DNA of 59,645 nt from Candidatus Kaiserbacteria bacterium CG10_big_fil_rev_8_21_14_0_10_56_12 (lineage in GTDB: Bacteria > Patescibacteriota > Minisyncoccia > Phycocordibacterales > Phycocordibacteraceae): contig PFBL01000001.1 of assembly GCA_002773355.1 (NCBI GenBank), positions 1-59,645 on the forward strand. Reading direction: 5' to 3'. The notes below the pieces were generated by a model, which saw only the letters and a program-made list of their open reading frames with translations, searched no databases and was not told the DNA's origin. Position 1 is the first letter of the stretch, and every line of letters begins with the position of its first letter. A program made the translations under genes and the position numbers. Shown here in pieces: positions 44,476 through 56,157 of the stretch.

Positions 44476-44493
44476 TAGGGACTTACGATGTCC
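44476..44493 (-). repeat. REP-like hairpin, right copy (inverted)
   Basis: The inverse of the left copy; one base differs (GGGAC becomes TGGAC in the same orientation), so its stem is one pair weaker. Confidence 0.75.
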
Positions 44494-44580
44494 ATATATA
44501 TTGCCAGGTGGGTGGTGATGACGTACGCTGTCCGGCAGGTGCACCTTTTGTGCCAATCAACTCCCGGGAGGATGCTGGAG

Positions 44581-45018
44581 ATGCAGCAGATCGTAAACTT
44601 TGTTAAATTCGCGTGTGCGCTGGTCGTGCTGATCGTGTTCAGTCTCGGCCCGTGGCTCGGACTCCTGATCGGCGCTGGCCTCACGTGCGCGGCGCTGATC
44701 TATCTGTTCGGGGGGCCTGTACTGATCGACTTCTGGACGGCGATCGGGTACTACGTTTTCGTCGCCGGGTGCACCTACCCGGTATTCGTTCTGCTCGATC
44801 ATTACGAGTTTGTCGTACAGGGAAGAGTGGAAAGAGACACGTGGTGTACTGCGGAGACGTTTCTGATAGCGGCCGGCTTTTCCATCACCTGGTGGATGTC
44901 CTGGTGGCGGTATGACAAGGAGCTTCGGGACTGCGAGATGGACACCGCCGACCAGGTCATTTCCACGATTAACTACTGGTTATTTCGGCGGAGCGTACCT
45001 GAGCCAGCCGCAGACTGA
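44581..45018 (+). CDS. Multi-pass membrane protein, unknown family
   Basis: 145 residues with about four transmembrane segments (about 7-22, 26-41, 48-70, 95-112). The C-terminal soluble tail is acidic. The ATG at 44581 is preferred because GGAGG (44567-44571) lies nine bases upstream; in-frame ATGs further up are too close to or before that site. No family recognised. A strong hairpin terminator follows. It lies next to the RAYT unit. Confidence 0.62.
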   Translation: MQQIVNFVKFACALVVLIVFSLGPWLGLLIGAGLTCAALIYLFGGPVLIDFWTAIGYYVFVAGCTYPVFVLLDHYEFVVQGRVERDTWCTAETFLIAAGFSITWWMSWWRYDKELRDCEMDTADQVISTINYWLFRRSVPEPAAD

Positions 45019-45030
45019 ACTGGGTGTACG

Positions 45031-45061
45031 GGAGCGAGGGGGCACACGGCCCCCTCGCTCC
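45031..45061 (+). terminator. Hairpin terminator of the membrane ORFan
   Basis: A perfect 13-pair stem (GGAGCGAGGGGGC) with loop ACACG. No T run follows on the plus strand. Confidence 0.75.
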
Positions 45062-45123
45062 AGGGCGAGATGATTCCTGACGCAAAGCGCGTTGGGAATT
45101 TTTGTTTTCAGCTCGATACGAGC

Positions 45124-45149
45124 GAATCACCGCATTACTGCGGTGATTC
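45124..45149 (-). terminator. Terminator of rnr
   Basis: An 11-pair stem (GAATCACCGCA) with a four-base loop, overlapping the rnr stop by two bases, on the minus strand. A T-rich stretch lies further downstream on that strand. Confidence 0.7.
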
Positions 45150-47115
45150 AAGCAGGGACGAAGTCGAGCTCTTTTTCTGCTACGCGTGCCGCAACGAGCT
45201 TGACCTTGATCGGGTCGCCGAGCTGGAAGGCTTGGTGGGTGCGGCGACCCACGAGCCGATAATGCTTCTCGTCATATTCAAAATAATCGTCGCCCACATT
45301 GCGCACCACTATCATCCCATCGGCGTGCGTTTCGCTGAGCTCGACGTAGAGTCCGCGCTCGGTGACGCCCGAGATAACTGCATCGAAGATCTCTCCAATA
45401 CGAGGCGCGAGGAACTCCACCTGCTTCATCTTGATCGAGTCGCGCTCGGCATCGGCGGCGGCCACCTCGCGCTCAGAGGAGTGACGGGCGAGTGCATCAA
45501 ACGCGCTCATCTCTGCGGCGGTCACGGGTGCGCCACCGGCGTGCGCCTTGATGAGGCGATGGATGATGAGATCGGGGTAGCGCCGAATCGGGGAGGTGAA
45601 GTGTGTGTAGTACTCAAAGGCCAGTCCAAAATGGCCGATGTTCCTGGTGGCATAGACCGCCTTGCTCATTGATCGCAAGATCGCGGTCTTGACGAGGTAT
45701 TCTTCGGGCGTGTGCTTGACCGCTTCGAGGATGCGATTCAACTCTGCGCCGCTCACTTTGCCCGCGGGTGCCTTGAGATGGTAACCCATGACGAGGAGCA
45801 ATTGTGTAAGATTCTCGATCCGATCAGCGTCGGGTGTGTCATGGATGCGGTATAGCGACGCGAAGTGTGGCCCACCATTGGCCGTGAGCTTGGCCAGATA
45901 TTCGGCAACGTGCTCGTTCGCAAGGAGCATGAAATCCTCTATGAGGAGATTGGTAGCCCTGCGCTCCTTGAGATGGATGGCAACGGGTGTACCTGCGGCG
46001 TCGAGCTCGACCTTCACCTCTGGCGTATCGAACTCTATGGCTCCCTTGGCTTGTCGCGCGGCGCGAATCTTCTGAGACAGATCGTGTAGCAGGGCGAGTT
46101 CGGTGTGCATGGTGCCACGCCCCGCATCGAGCACCTGCTGGGCCTCTTCATAGGTAAAGCGCTTATCAGAATGAATTACGGTCTCGCCGAACCACTTGCT
46201 GTGAATGCGAGCGTCCTTATCGAGTGTGAAGACCGCCGAGACCGCCAACCGGTCTTGCTCTGGGTTGAGCGAGCAAAGGTCGTTACTCAATACCTCGGGA
46301 AGCATCGGGATAGTCCGGTCGACGAGGTAGACGCTCGTCGCACGTGCGACCGCCTCCTTATCGAGTGCGGTGCCAGGCTTCACAAAGAAGGACACGTCGG
46401 CGATGTGGATCCCTACTTCCAGTAACCCATCGGGGAGCGTACGGACAGAGAGGGCGTCATCGAAGTCCTTAGCATCGGCCGGGTCGATGGTGCATGTTGG
46501 GACGTTGCGGAAATCCTTGCGAATGGGGTTATTGGTTTCTTCGGCAATCTGTGCTCGGCCCCGCGTCTCAAGCGCTTTGGCCTCGGTCACGACACCAGGA
46601 GGGAAGTCACTACGAAAGCCTTGTCCGAGCGCGAGGGCGCGCATCTCGGTCTCGTGATCGCCGGCCTTACCGATACCCTCTTGCACAACACCGTCTGGGT
46701 AGGGAGCGGTCTCGGGCCAGTCGGTGAGTCGTACCAGCACCTTATCGCCAAGTGCGGCGCCCTTGGTATCGGTCACCACAATTGGCACGTGCATTTTCTT
46801 ATAGTCGGGCGAGAGCAGGACGCGGCCGCTCGCTCTGGGTGTAGTCGAGGGAACTTCTTCAACAAGCGTTCCGACAAAGGTCTCGCGGGCGCGCTGCACA
46901 ATCTCGACGACCTTGCCCGAGGCGCGCGGCGGCATCCGGCCCATCGGGTCGCGATAGTCGCCTGCAGGCGCCACTTTCACAATATCGCCAGAGAGTGCGT
47001 GTTTGGTGTATTCGGCCGGGATGATGAGATCCTCCTGATCCTCTCCGATAGAGAAAAAGCCAAAACCCTTGCGGGTTATGGTGATCGGTCCTTCATAGGG
47101 AGCGCGGTCTGTCAT
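45148..47115 (-). CDS. rnr: Ribonuclease R (RNB-family 3'-5' exoribonuclease)
   Basis: 655 residues. A cold-shock-like OB domain at the N-terminus (GPITITRKGFGFFSI) is followed by the RNB catalytic domain with the Asp cluster in TIDPADAKDFDDALSV, VDRTIPMLPEVLSNDLCSL, and TSPIRRYPDLIIHRL. A C-terminal S1 domain (from about 575) closes it. It degrades structured RNA. The start is 47115 (MTDRAPYEG), seven bases after the -10 box. The Lys-rich tail of E. coli RNase R is missing. Confidence 0.95.
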   Translation of the reverse strand: MTDRAPYEGPITITRKGFGFFSIGEDQEDLIIPAEYTKHALSGDIVKVAPAGDYRDPMGRMPPRASGKVVEIVQRARETFVGTLVEEVPSTTPRASGRVLLSPDYKKMHVPIVVTDTKGAALGDKVLVRLTDWPETAPYPDGVVQEGIGKAGDHETEMRALALGQGFRSDFPPGVVTEAKALETRGRAQIAEETNNPIRKDFRNVPTCTIDPADAKDFDDALSVRTLPDGLLEVGIHIADVSFFVKPGTALDKEAVARATSVYLVDRTIPMLPEVLSNDLCSLNPEQDRLAVSAVFTLDKDARIHSKWFGETVIHSDKRFTYEEAQQVLDAGRGTMHTELALLHDLSQKIRAARQAKGAIEFDTPEVKVELDAAGTPVAIHLKERRATNLLIEDFMLLANEHVAEYLAKLTANGGPHFASLYRIHDTPDADRIENLTQLLLVMGYHLKAPAGKVSGAELNRILEAVKHTPEEYLVKTAILRSMSKAVYATRNIGHFGLAFEYYTHFTSPIRRYPDLIIHRLIKAHAGGAPVTAAEMSAFDALARHSSEREVAAADAERDSIKMKQVEFLAPRIGEIFDAVISGVTERGLYVELSETHADGMIVVRNVGDDYFEYDEKHYRLVGRRTHQAFQLGDPIKVKLVAARVAEKELDFVPA

Positions 47116-47162
47116 TTCCTCTACTCTAGCAATATACACAGGGTTCTGCTATAGTCGCATAC
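47116..47162. promoter_or_regulatory. Divergent promoters, rnr / rpsP
   Basis: Minus strand: TAGAGT (complement of 47123-47128) ends seven bases before rnr. Plus strand: TATAGT (47150-47155) ends seven bases before rpsP. The spacing is identical on the two sides. Confidence 0.65.
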
Positions 47163-47600
47163 ATGTTAATGATTCGATTCCAACGCATTGGCCGGGCCAA
47201 CGATCCGGCGTTTCGCATTGTCGTACTCGAGAAGGAGCGTGCGGCGAAGGCGGGTAACATTGTCGAACAGGTTGGTACCTACAATCCGCGCAGTAAGGCA
47301 CTCACCCTGAACGCTGAGCAGGTCAAACACTGGCTCTCGGTCGGTGCACAGCCCACGGACTCGATTCGCAATCTCCTCATCAGCCAGAAGGTGATTGAAG
47401 GCACGAAGGTTAATGCCCTGCAAAAGAAGACAGTACAGGTCAACAAAGAAGCCGAGGCAGAAGCGGCGGCCGCCGCCGTGGTTCCTGCGACCACAGAGGA
47501 GGCTCCTATCGAGGCGCCCGCCGCAGGCGAAGTGGCGCTACCAACTGAAGCAGAGGCGGCCGCAGATGCGGAAGCCACGGAAGAGACTCCAGTCGCATAG
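47163..47600 (+). CDS. rpsP: Ribosomal protein bS16 with acidic tail
   Basis: 145 residues. Residues 1-80 are bS16 (MIRFQRIGRANDPAFRIVVLEKERAAKAG, then GTYNPR and QPTDSIRNLL). The last ~60 residues are a low-complexity Ala/Glu/Pro/Thr tail not found in E. coli. Part of the small ribosomal subunit. khpA and trmD follow; rimM, often found here, is absent. Confidence 0.95.
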   Translation: MLMIRFQRIGRANDPAFRIVVLEKERAAKAGNIVEQVGTYNPRSKALTLNAEQVKHWLSVGAQPTDSIRNLLISQKVIEGTKVNALQKKTVQVNKEAEAEAAAAAVVPATTEEAPIEAPAAGEVALPTEAEAAADAEATEETPVA

Positions 47601-47634
47601 TGCTCGCTCGCGCCCTGAGGCGCCCTTATTGATC

Positions 47635-47640
47635 TAATAT
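47635..47640 (+). promoter_or_regulatory. -10 box of khpA-trmD
   Basis: TAATAT ends six bases before the khpA ATG. A short GCGCC/GGCGC stem lies just upstream. Confidence 0.5.
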
Positions 47641-47646
47641 TCTTAT

Positions 47647-47949
47647 ATGGAACCTGATCAAGCATTTCTCGAATACGCAGTGAAGGCGCTTGTCGACCAC
47701 CCGGAGGCAGTGGAGACGGCTCGCGTCATCGACCAGATGGGCGTCCTGCTCACGCTGACAGTCCATCCAGACGATATGGGAAAAATTATCGGTAAGAGCG
47801 GCAAGACCGCTGAGGCGCTCCGCATCCTCCTGCGTGTTGTAGGTATGAAGGGCAATGCGAGAGTAAATCTCAAGATCAATGAGCCCATTGGTGGCAAACG
47901 CGAGCCAGAGGTCAAGACCGTCGACGAAGCGCTCGACGCGCTCTCATAA
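47647..47949 (+). CDS. khpA: KhpA-type KH-domain RNA-binding protein
   Basis: 100 residues, essentially one KH domain with the GxxG loop in GKIIGKSGKTAEALR. The family binds RNA, often with KhpB, and affects cell size and translation in Gram-positives. Its stop overlaps the trmD ATG by one base, so the two are coupled. Confidence 0.93.
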   Translation: MEPDQAFLEYAVKALVDHPEAVETARVIDQMGVLLTLTVHPDDMGKIIGKSGKTAEALRILLRVVGMKGNARVNLKINEPIGGKREPEVKTVDEALDALS

Positions 47950-48614
47950 TGAGGTTCCATCTCATTACGCTTTTTCCCGATGCGTGCGACGCGTATCTCT
48001 CGGCGTCGATCATTGGACGCGCCCGCACGGGCAAGAAGATCGGCATCACCTACCAGAACCCTCGAGACTTTGCTACGCAGACGCCGCATCAGAAGGCGAC
48101 CAACCTTCGTCGCGTCGACGATCGTCCGTACGGTGGTGGCCCGGGGATGGTGATGCAGGCGCTCCCGGTGGTGAAGGCGGTCGAGAAGGCATTGCGGGCG
48201 AAAAAGAAACCTATGGTTGTCTGGTTCTCGCCGAGCGGCAAGCAATTCACTAACAAGGATGCTGACGCACTCGTCGCATACTCAGATGTCGTGCTGGTCT
48301 GTGGGCGCTACGAGGGCATCGACGAGCGCGCGAAGAAGATCATTAAGGCACTCGCCCCGGTCAAGGAGTTTGCCGTTGGTGAGGCAGTCTACACCGGCGG
48401 GGAGCTCCCGGCGCTCGCGATCGTTGACGCCGTCACCCGCCGGCTCCCGGGCGTGCTCGGCAAGGACACATCGGTGGAAGAGCGCCGAGTTGCTTCGCAT
48501 GCGGTCTACACGCGACCCGAAGCGATTTCGTATAAGAAGAAGACCTATAAGGCACCCAAGGTGCTCCAGACTGGCCACCACGCCAAGATCGATGCCTGGC
48601 GGGGGAAGAAGTAG
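47949..48614 (+). CDS. trmD: tRNA (guanine-37-N1)-methyltransferase
   Basis: 221 residues. SPOUT knot motifs are present: MRFHLITLFPD, RPYGGGPGMVMQ, CGRYEGIDERAKK and the S-adenosylmethionine loop YTGGELPALAIVDAVTRRLPGVLG. The C-terminal tRNA-binding part is shorter than in E. coli. m1G37 prevents frameshifting. The next promoter begins directly at its stop. Confidence 0.95.
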   Translation: MRFHLITLFPDACDAYLSASIIGRARTGKKIGITYQNPRDFATQTPHQKATNLRRVDDRPYGGGPGMVMQALPVVKAVEKALRAKKKPMVVWFSPSGKQFTNKDADALVAYSDVVLVCGRYEGIDERAKKIIKALAPVKEFAVGEAVYTGGELPALAIVDAVTRRLPGVLGKDTSVEERRVASHAVYTRPEAISYKKKTYKAPKVLQTGHHAKIDAWRGKK

Positions 48615-48642
48615 TTGACAACCGGTTTGAAATACGTATGAT
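48615..48642 (+). promoter_or_regulatory. Consensus-like promoter of ORFan 48720
   Basis: TTGACA (48615-48620), 16 bases, TATGAT (48637-48642). It predicts a leader of about 70 bases. Confidence 0.7.
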
Positions 48643-48650
48643 GGTGTGGG

Positions 48651-48701
48651 GCAAAAGGGCGTCGGCTCTTTTGCTACTAAACGGGTGCCCCAGGGGGGCA
48701 C
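48651..48701 (+). promoter_or_regulatory. Structured leader with two hairpins
   Basis: Hairpin 1 (48651-48674): GCAAAAGGGC pairs with GCTCTTTTGC around GTCG. Hairpin 2 (48685-48701): GTGCCCC pairs with GGGGCAC around AGG. Two Shine-Dalgarno candidates (GAGAGG, AGAGG) follow before the start codons. I do not recognise a known riboswitch. Confidence 0.6.
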
Positions 48702-48719
48702 TGTAATGAGAGGTAGAGG

Positions 48720-48971
48720 ATGGTAGAGATGAGAGTTCTGAGCGGGCTCGGCCGTCACCCCGAGGTGCTGGCCGAGACCAAGCGGCGTCTGACCAGGCGG
48801 CTCGAGGAGGAGAAAAAATTCCTCGACGCCAAGAGCCGCGCATTTGCGGGTGATTTGCCTCACCCGCCAGTTCCGAGTCAGCTGACAGCCCGAAAGGGCC
48901 AACGGTCCTGGGGCCATTTCTTATCCCCAGGCAAGGGCGCTTGCGCAACAGGAGGCGAGCTGATACAGTAA
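48720..48971 (+). CDS. Small basic helical protein, unknown
   Basis: 83 residues from ATG 48720, or 80 from ATG 48729; both have a suitably spaced purine-rich site. A charged amphipathic helix (about 10-45, rich in Glu/Lys/Arg) is followed by a Gly/Pro-containing tail. No family recognised. It has its own promoter and structured leader between trmD and rpoB. Confidence 0.5.
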   Translation: MVEMRVLSGLGRHPEVLAETKRRLTRRLEEEKKFLDAKSRAFAGDLPHPPVPSQLTARKGQRSWGHFLSPGKGACATGGELIQ

Positions 48972-49053
48972 GCTCACTAGATACGAGTTAGTACTGGAGG
49001 GCTGGGCAACAAGATACATACGGGAATCAAGAAAACGTAAGCGAGTTACGCCA

Positions 49054-49080
49054 TTGTTTGTGCGTTTACATTTGTATACG
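49054..49080 (+). promoter_or_regulatory. Possible rpoBC promoter
   Basis: TTGTTT (49054-49059), 15 bases, TATACG (49075-49080); a leader of about 28 bases would result. Weak match. Confidence 0.35.
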
Positions 49081-49114
49081 TTCGTAATTTTAACCATTCT
49101 TCACTGCCAACCAT

Positions 49115-52100
49115 ATGCAAAAAACCCTTGCACAGAAGACGTTCGGTGCGTTCCGTGCTCCGAAAGTTGAGTTCCCAGATCTTGTCGGGCACCAGCGAGG
49201 TTCGTTCGAGTGGCTACTCACCAGTGGTCTCAAGGAGCTCTTCCAGGAGTTTTCTCCGATCGCCGACTATTCTGGCAAGAAGTTCGAACTACAGTTTGAA
49301 AAGTTTGAGATTGGCGAACCCAAGTACGACGAGGATTTTGCGCGCGAGAACATGCGTACCTATGAGGCGCCTATCCGCGCCACGGTTAAACTCGTGAACA
49401 AGACCTTAGGCACAGAGAAGTCGCAGGAACTCTTCCTCGCAGACATGCCAATCATGACGCCGCACGGTTCGTTCATCGTGTCGGGTGTGGAGCGCGCGAT
49501 CGTGCCACAGCTCGCGCGATCGTTCGGCGCGTTCTTTGTCTCTGAGCTCTTGCGCGGGAAGCCGTACTTCGGTGCAAAGATTATCCCTCTTCGTGGCGTG
49601 TGGATCGAGATAGACTCCGAGGCTGATGGTGCTGTGTTTGTGAAAATCGACCGCAAGCGCAAGTTCCCGATCAGTCAGCTCCTCACCGTCTTTGGCGGGG
49701 GCATCGGCAAGGATGTTATGAAGCACTTTAAGGACCAGCCACTCGCGCTCGCGGCGATGCAAGCCACGCTTGCTCACGACGAGGCCGCCTCAGTTGAAGA
49801 CGCGTATATTGAGATTCATCGTCGGATGCGTGACGGCGATCTCGTTACGTCAGAGAACGCGAAGAACTTCGTCCAATCGCTCTTTGCCTCTGAGCGGTAC
49901 GACTTGGGTAAGGTGGGTCGCCATCGGTTGAACGCGCGGTTTGGCCTCCCGGTTACCGAGAAGGCGCTCGAGAAGCGCACCCTTGGTCTCGCTGATTTTG
50001 TACGGATTATCAATGAGATTACGCGGCTTAACGTTGATCCGAATGCCCGCCCCGACGACATCGATCACCTCGGGTTTCGCCGGGTACGATTTGTTGGCGA
50101 GCTACTTCAGTCGCGCATGCGCGTCGGCATGAGCCGTATGAAGCGCAACATCCAAGACCGAATGTCGACGATCGAGAGCGAGACGACGCTCCCGCTCGCG
50201 CTCGTGAACCCGCGACCCTTCCAGGCGTCGGTACACGAATTCTTCACCGCGAACCAGCTCTCGCAATTTATGGACCAACAGAACATTCTTGCGGAACTCG
50301 AGAACCTGCGCACTCTCTCGGCACTGGGTCCGGGCGGGCTCACACGCGAGCGCGCGGGCTTTGAGGTGCGCGACGTGCACCCGAGCCACTATGGACGCCT
50401 CTGTCCTATCCACACGCCAGAGGGTCAAAACATCGGTCTCATCCTCCGCCTGGCGACGCACGCACGAACCAACGACTTCGGCGTTATTGAGACACCGTAT
50501 GTGAAGGTGAAGAACGGCAAGGTGACTGAAGAAACTGTCTATCTTAACGCGCTCGATGAAGAGCTCGAGACCATCGCTCACGGCGCCACGGTGCTTGATG
50601 CACAGGGCCACATCGTTGCCGATTCAGTCGAAGCGCGCCATAAGGGCGAGCCAATCATTGTCACACGCAATGAGGTGACGCTCATAGATGCTTCGACCTA
50701 TCAAATGTTCTCGATCGCGACGTCGATGATCCCCTTTGTCGATCACGACGACGCGAACCGCGCGCTCATGGGTAGCAACATGCAGAAGCAGGCGACCCCG
50801 ATCCTCATTCCTGAGGCGCCGCTCGTATCGACCGGTATTGAGGCGCATGCGGCGCGCAGTACGGGCCGTCTCGTCCTCGCGCTCGAGGCGGGAGAGGTCA
50901 CCTATGTTGACGCGCGCAAGGTGGTGGTCACCTCCAAGGACGGCAAGAAACAGGAGTATCGGCTTCAGGGCCTCACGCAGACCAATCAAAACTCTGCGTT
51001 TTTACAGCGACCGTCGGTGCGTACGGGCGACAAGGTGAAGAAAGGGGACGTACTCGCGGACAACTCATCTACCGACCAAGGACAACTCGCGCTCGGTCAA
51101 AATGTGCGTGTCGCTTTCATGAGCTGGAACGGTGCCAACTATGAGGACGCCATCATTATCTCGGAGCGCCTCGTAGAGGAGGCGAAGTTCACGACGGTTC
51201 ATATTGAAGATTTTGATTGTGTCGTTCGCGACACTAAGCTCGGTCCCGAGACAACGACGCATGATATCCCGAACGTAGGCGAGATGCGTCTTAAGAACCT
51301 CGACGAAGAGGGTGTGATCCGCATTGGCGCGGAGGTACGCTCGGGCGATATTCTCGTCGGCAAAGTAACGCCGAAGGGAGAAACACAACTTACTCCCGAG
51401 GAGCGACTTCTCCGCTCAATCTTTGGCGACAAGGCTAAGGATGTGAAGGATACGTCGCTGCGCATGGAGGGAGGCAAGCGCGGTCGCGTGATCGGTGTAC
51501 GCATTTTTTCTCGCGAGCGGGGCGACCAACTCGAGAGCGGTATCATCAAGAAAATTGTCATCACCGTCGCGCAGGTGCGTAACGTCTCGGTGGGCGATAA
51601 GCTCGCGGGTCGTCACGGTAACAAAGGTGTTATCTCACGGGTATTGCCGGTCGAGGACATGCCGTATGACAAGGATGGAAATCCCGTCGACATCATCCTG
51701 ACGCCGCTTGGCGTGCCGAGCCGTATGAACCTCGGGCAAATTCTCGAACTCCACCTAGGTCTCGCCGCGCACACGCTCGGGTATCAGGCGGTCGTTCCGC
51801 CGTTTGCCGGCGCCACCGCAGACGAGATTCGAGACGAGCTCGAGAGTGCAGGATTCGCGCGGAACGGCAAGATACAACTCTTTGATGGGCAGACGGGCGA
51901 TCCGTTTGCACAGCCGACCGCGGTGGGCTATATGTACGTGCTCAAACTGCATCACATGGTGGAGGACAAGATCCACATGCGCTCGATTGGTCCCTACAGC
52001 CTCATTACTCAGCAACCGCTCGGGGGTAAGGCGCAGAACGGCGGCCAGCGCTTTGGAGAAATGGAAGTCTGGGCACTCTTGGGCTACGGCGCGGCCTATA

Positions 52101-52300
52101 CGCTGCGCGAGATGCTCACTATCAAGTCCGACGATATCCAGGGCCGCTCGGCCGCCTTCGACGCGATCGTACGCGGCGAGGCCATTTCTCACTCTGGGAC
52201 ACCGGCGTCGTTTGGCGTGCTTACCAACCAGATTCGCGGTCTCGCACTTGACGTTGATCCGCTCAATCTCCCGCCCGCTCCGGACGACGAATCCGAGTAG
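49115..52300 (+). CDS. rpoB: RNA polymerase beta subunit
   Basis: 1061 residues, complete but with fewer lineage insertions than E. coli. Conserved blocks include HYGRLCPIHTPEGQNIGLI, SWNGANYEDAIIISERL, GDKLAGRHGNKGVIS and the C-terminal GGKAQNGGQRFGEMEVWALLGYGAAYTL. The rifampicin region keeps D387 and S402 (E. coli 516 and 531) but has Asn397 where E. coli has His526. Forms the catalytic core with RpoC, encoded 29 bases downstream. Confidence 0.98.
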   Translation: MQKTLAQKTFGAFRAPKVEFPDLVGHQRGSFEWLLTSGLKELFQEFSPIADYSGKKFELQFEKFEIGEPKYDEDFARENMRTYEAPIRATVKLVNKTLGTEKSQELFLADMPIMTPHGSFIVSGVERAIVPQLARSFGAFFVSELLRGKPYFGAKIIPLRGVWIEIDSEADGAVFVKIDRKRKFPISQLLTVFGGGIGKDVMKHFKDQPLALAAMQATLAHDEAASVEDAYIEIHRRMRDGDLVTSENAKNFVQSLFASERYDLGKVGRHRLNARFGLPVTEKALEKRTLGLADFVRIINEITRLNVDPNARPDDIDHLGFRRVRFVGELLQSRMRVGMSRMKRNIQDRMSTIESETTLPLALVNPRPFQASVHEFFTANQLSQFMDQQNILAELENLRTLSALGPGGLTRERAGFEVRDVHPSHYGRLCPIHTPEGQNIGLILRLATHARTNDFGVIETPYVKVKNGKVTEETVYLNALDEELETIAHGATVLDAQGHIVADSVEARHKGEPIIVTRNEVTLIDASTYQMFSIATSMIPFVDHDDANRALMGSNMQKQATPILIPEAPLVSTGIEAHAARSTGRLVLALEAGEVTYVDARKVVVTSKDGKKQEYRLQGLTQTNQNSAFLQRPSVRTGDKVKKGDVLADNSSTDQGQLALGQNVRVAFMSWNGANYEDAIIISERLVEEAKFTTVHIEDFDCVVRDTKLGPETTTHDIPNVGEMRLKNLDEEGVIRIGAEVRSGDILVGKVTPKGETQLTPEERLLRSIFGDKAKDVKDTSLRMEGGKRGRVIGVRIFSRERGDQLESGIIKKIVITVAQVRNVSVGDKLAGRHGNKGVISRVLPVEDMPYDKDGNPVDIILTPLGVPSRMNLGQILELHLGLAAHTLGYQAVVPPFAGATADEIRDELESAGFARNGKIQLFDGQTGDPFAQPTAVGYMYVLKLHHMVEDKIHMRSIGPYSLITQQPLGGKAQNGGQRFGEMEVWALLGYGAAYTLREMLTIKSDDIQGRSAAFDAIVRGEAISHSGTPASFGVLTNQIRGLALDVDPLNLPPAPDDESE

Positions 52301-52329
52301 TCAGACCTTAATCATTTCACACCTATCCT

Positions 52330-56049
<3,720 letters not shown>

Positions 56050-56070
56050 GTTTGTATTAAAAAATGAATG

Positions 56071-56104
56071 ACGGCTCCGAAACCCGACAGGGTTTCGGAG
56101 CCGT
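56071..56104 (+). terminator. Terminator of rpoBC
   Basis: A perfect 15-pair stem (ACGGCTCCGAAACCC) with loop GACA. The downstream sequence lacks a T run on the plus strand. Confidence 0.8.
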
Positions 56105-56144
56105 GCGCGCTTGCGGGCGGAGTTCGAAGAAAGACTAAATAGGC

Positions 56145-56150
56145 TACAAT
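56145..56150 (+). promoter_or_regulatory. -10 box of dnaG-rpoD
   Basis: TACAAT ends seven bases before ATG 56158. An in-frame ATG at 56149 overlaps the -10 itself and is thus excluded as the start. Confidence 0.6.
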
Positions 56151-56157
56151 GAGGCAC

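Larger units (their letters stand above)
43743..44498. mobile_element. REP-flanked RAYT transposon-like unit
   Basis: A transposase gene lies between two inverted copies of a 24-base sequence (one mismatch), each holding a GGGAC/GTCCC-type hairpin. This is the arrangement known for REP elements with their RAYT transposase. It sits between smc and a membrane ORFan. Confidence 0.75.

Noticed and set aside
48651-48701. Leader of ORFan 48720 as a known riboswitch (preQ1 or fluoride class)
   Set aside because: The conserved loop sequences of those classes are not present; only two plain hairpins are seen.
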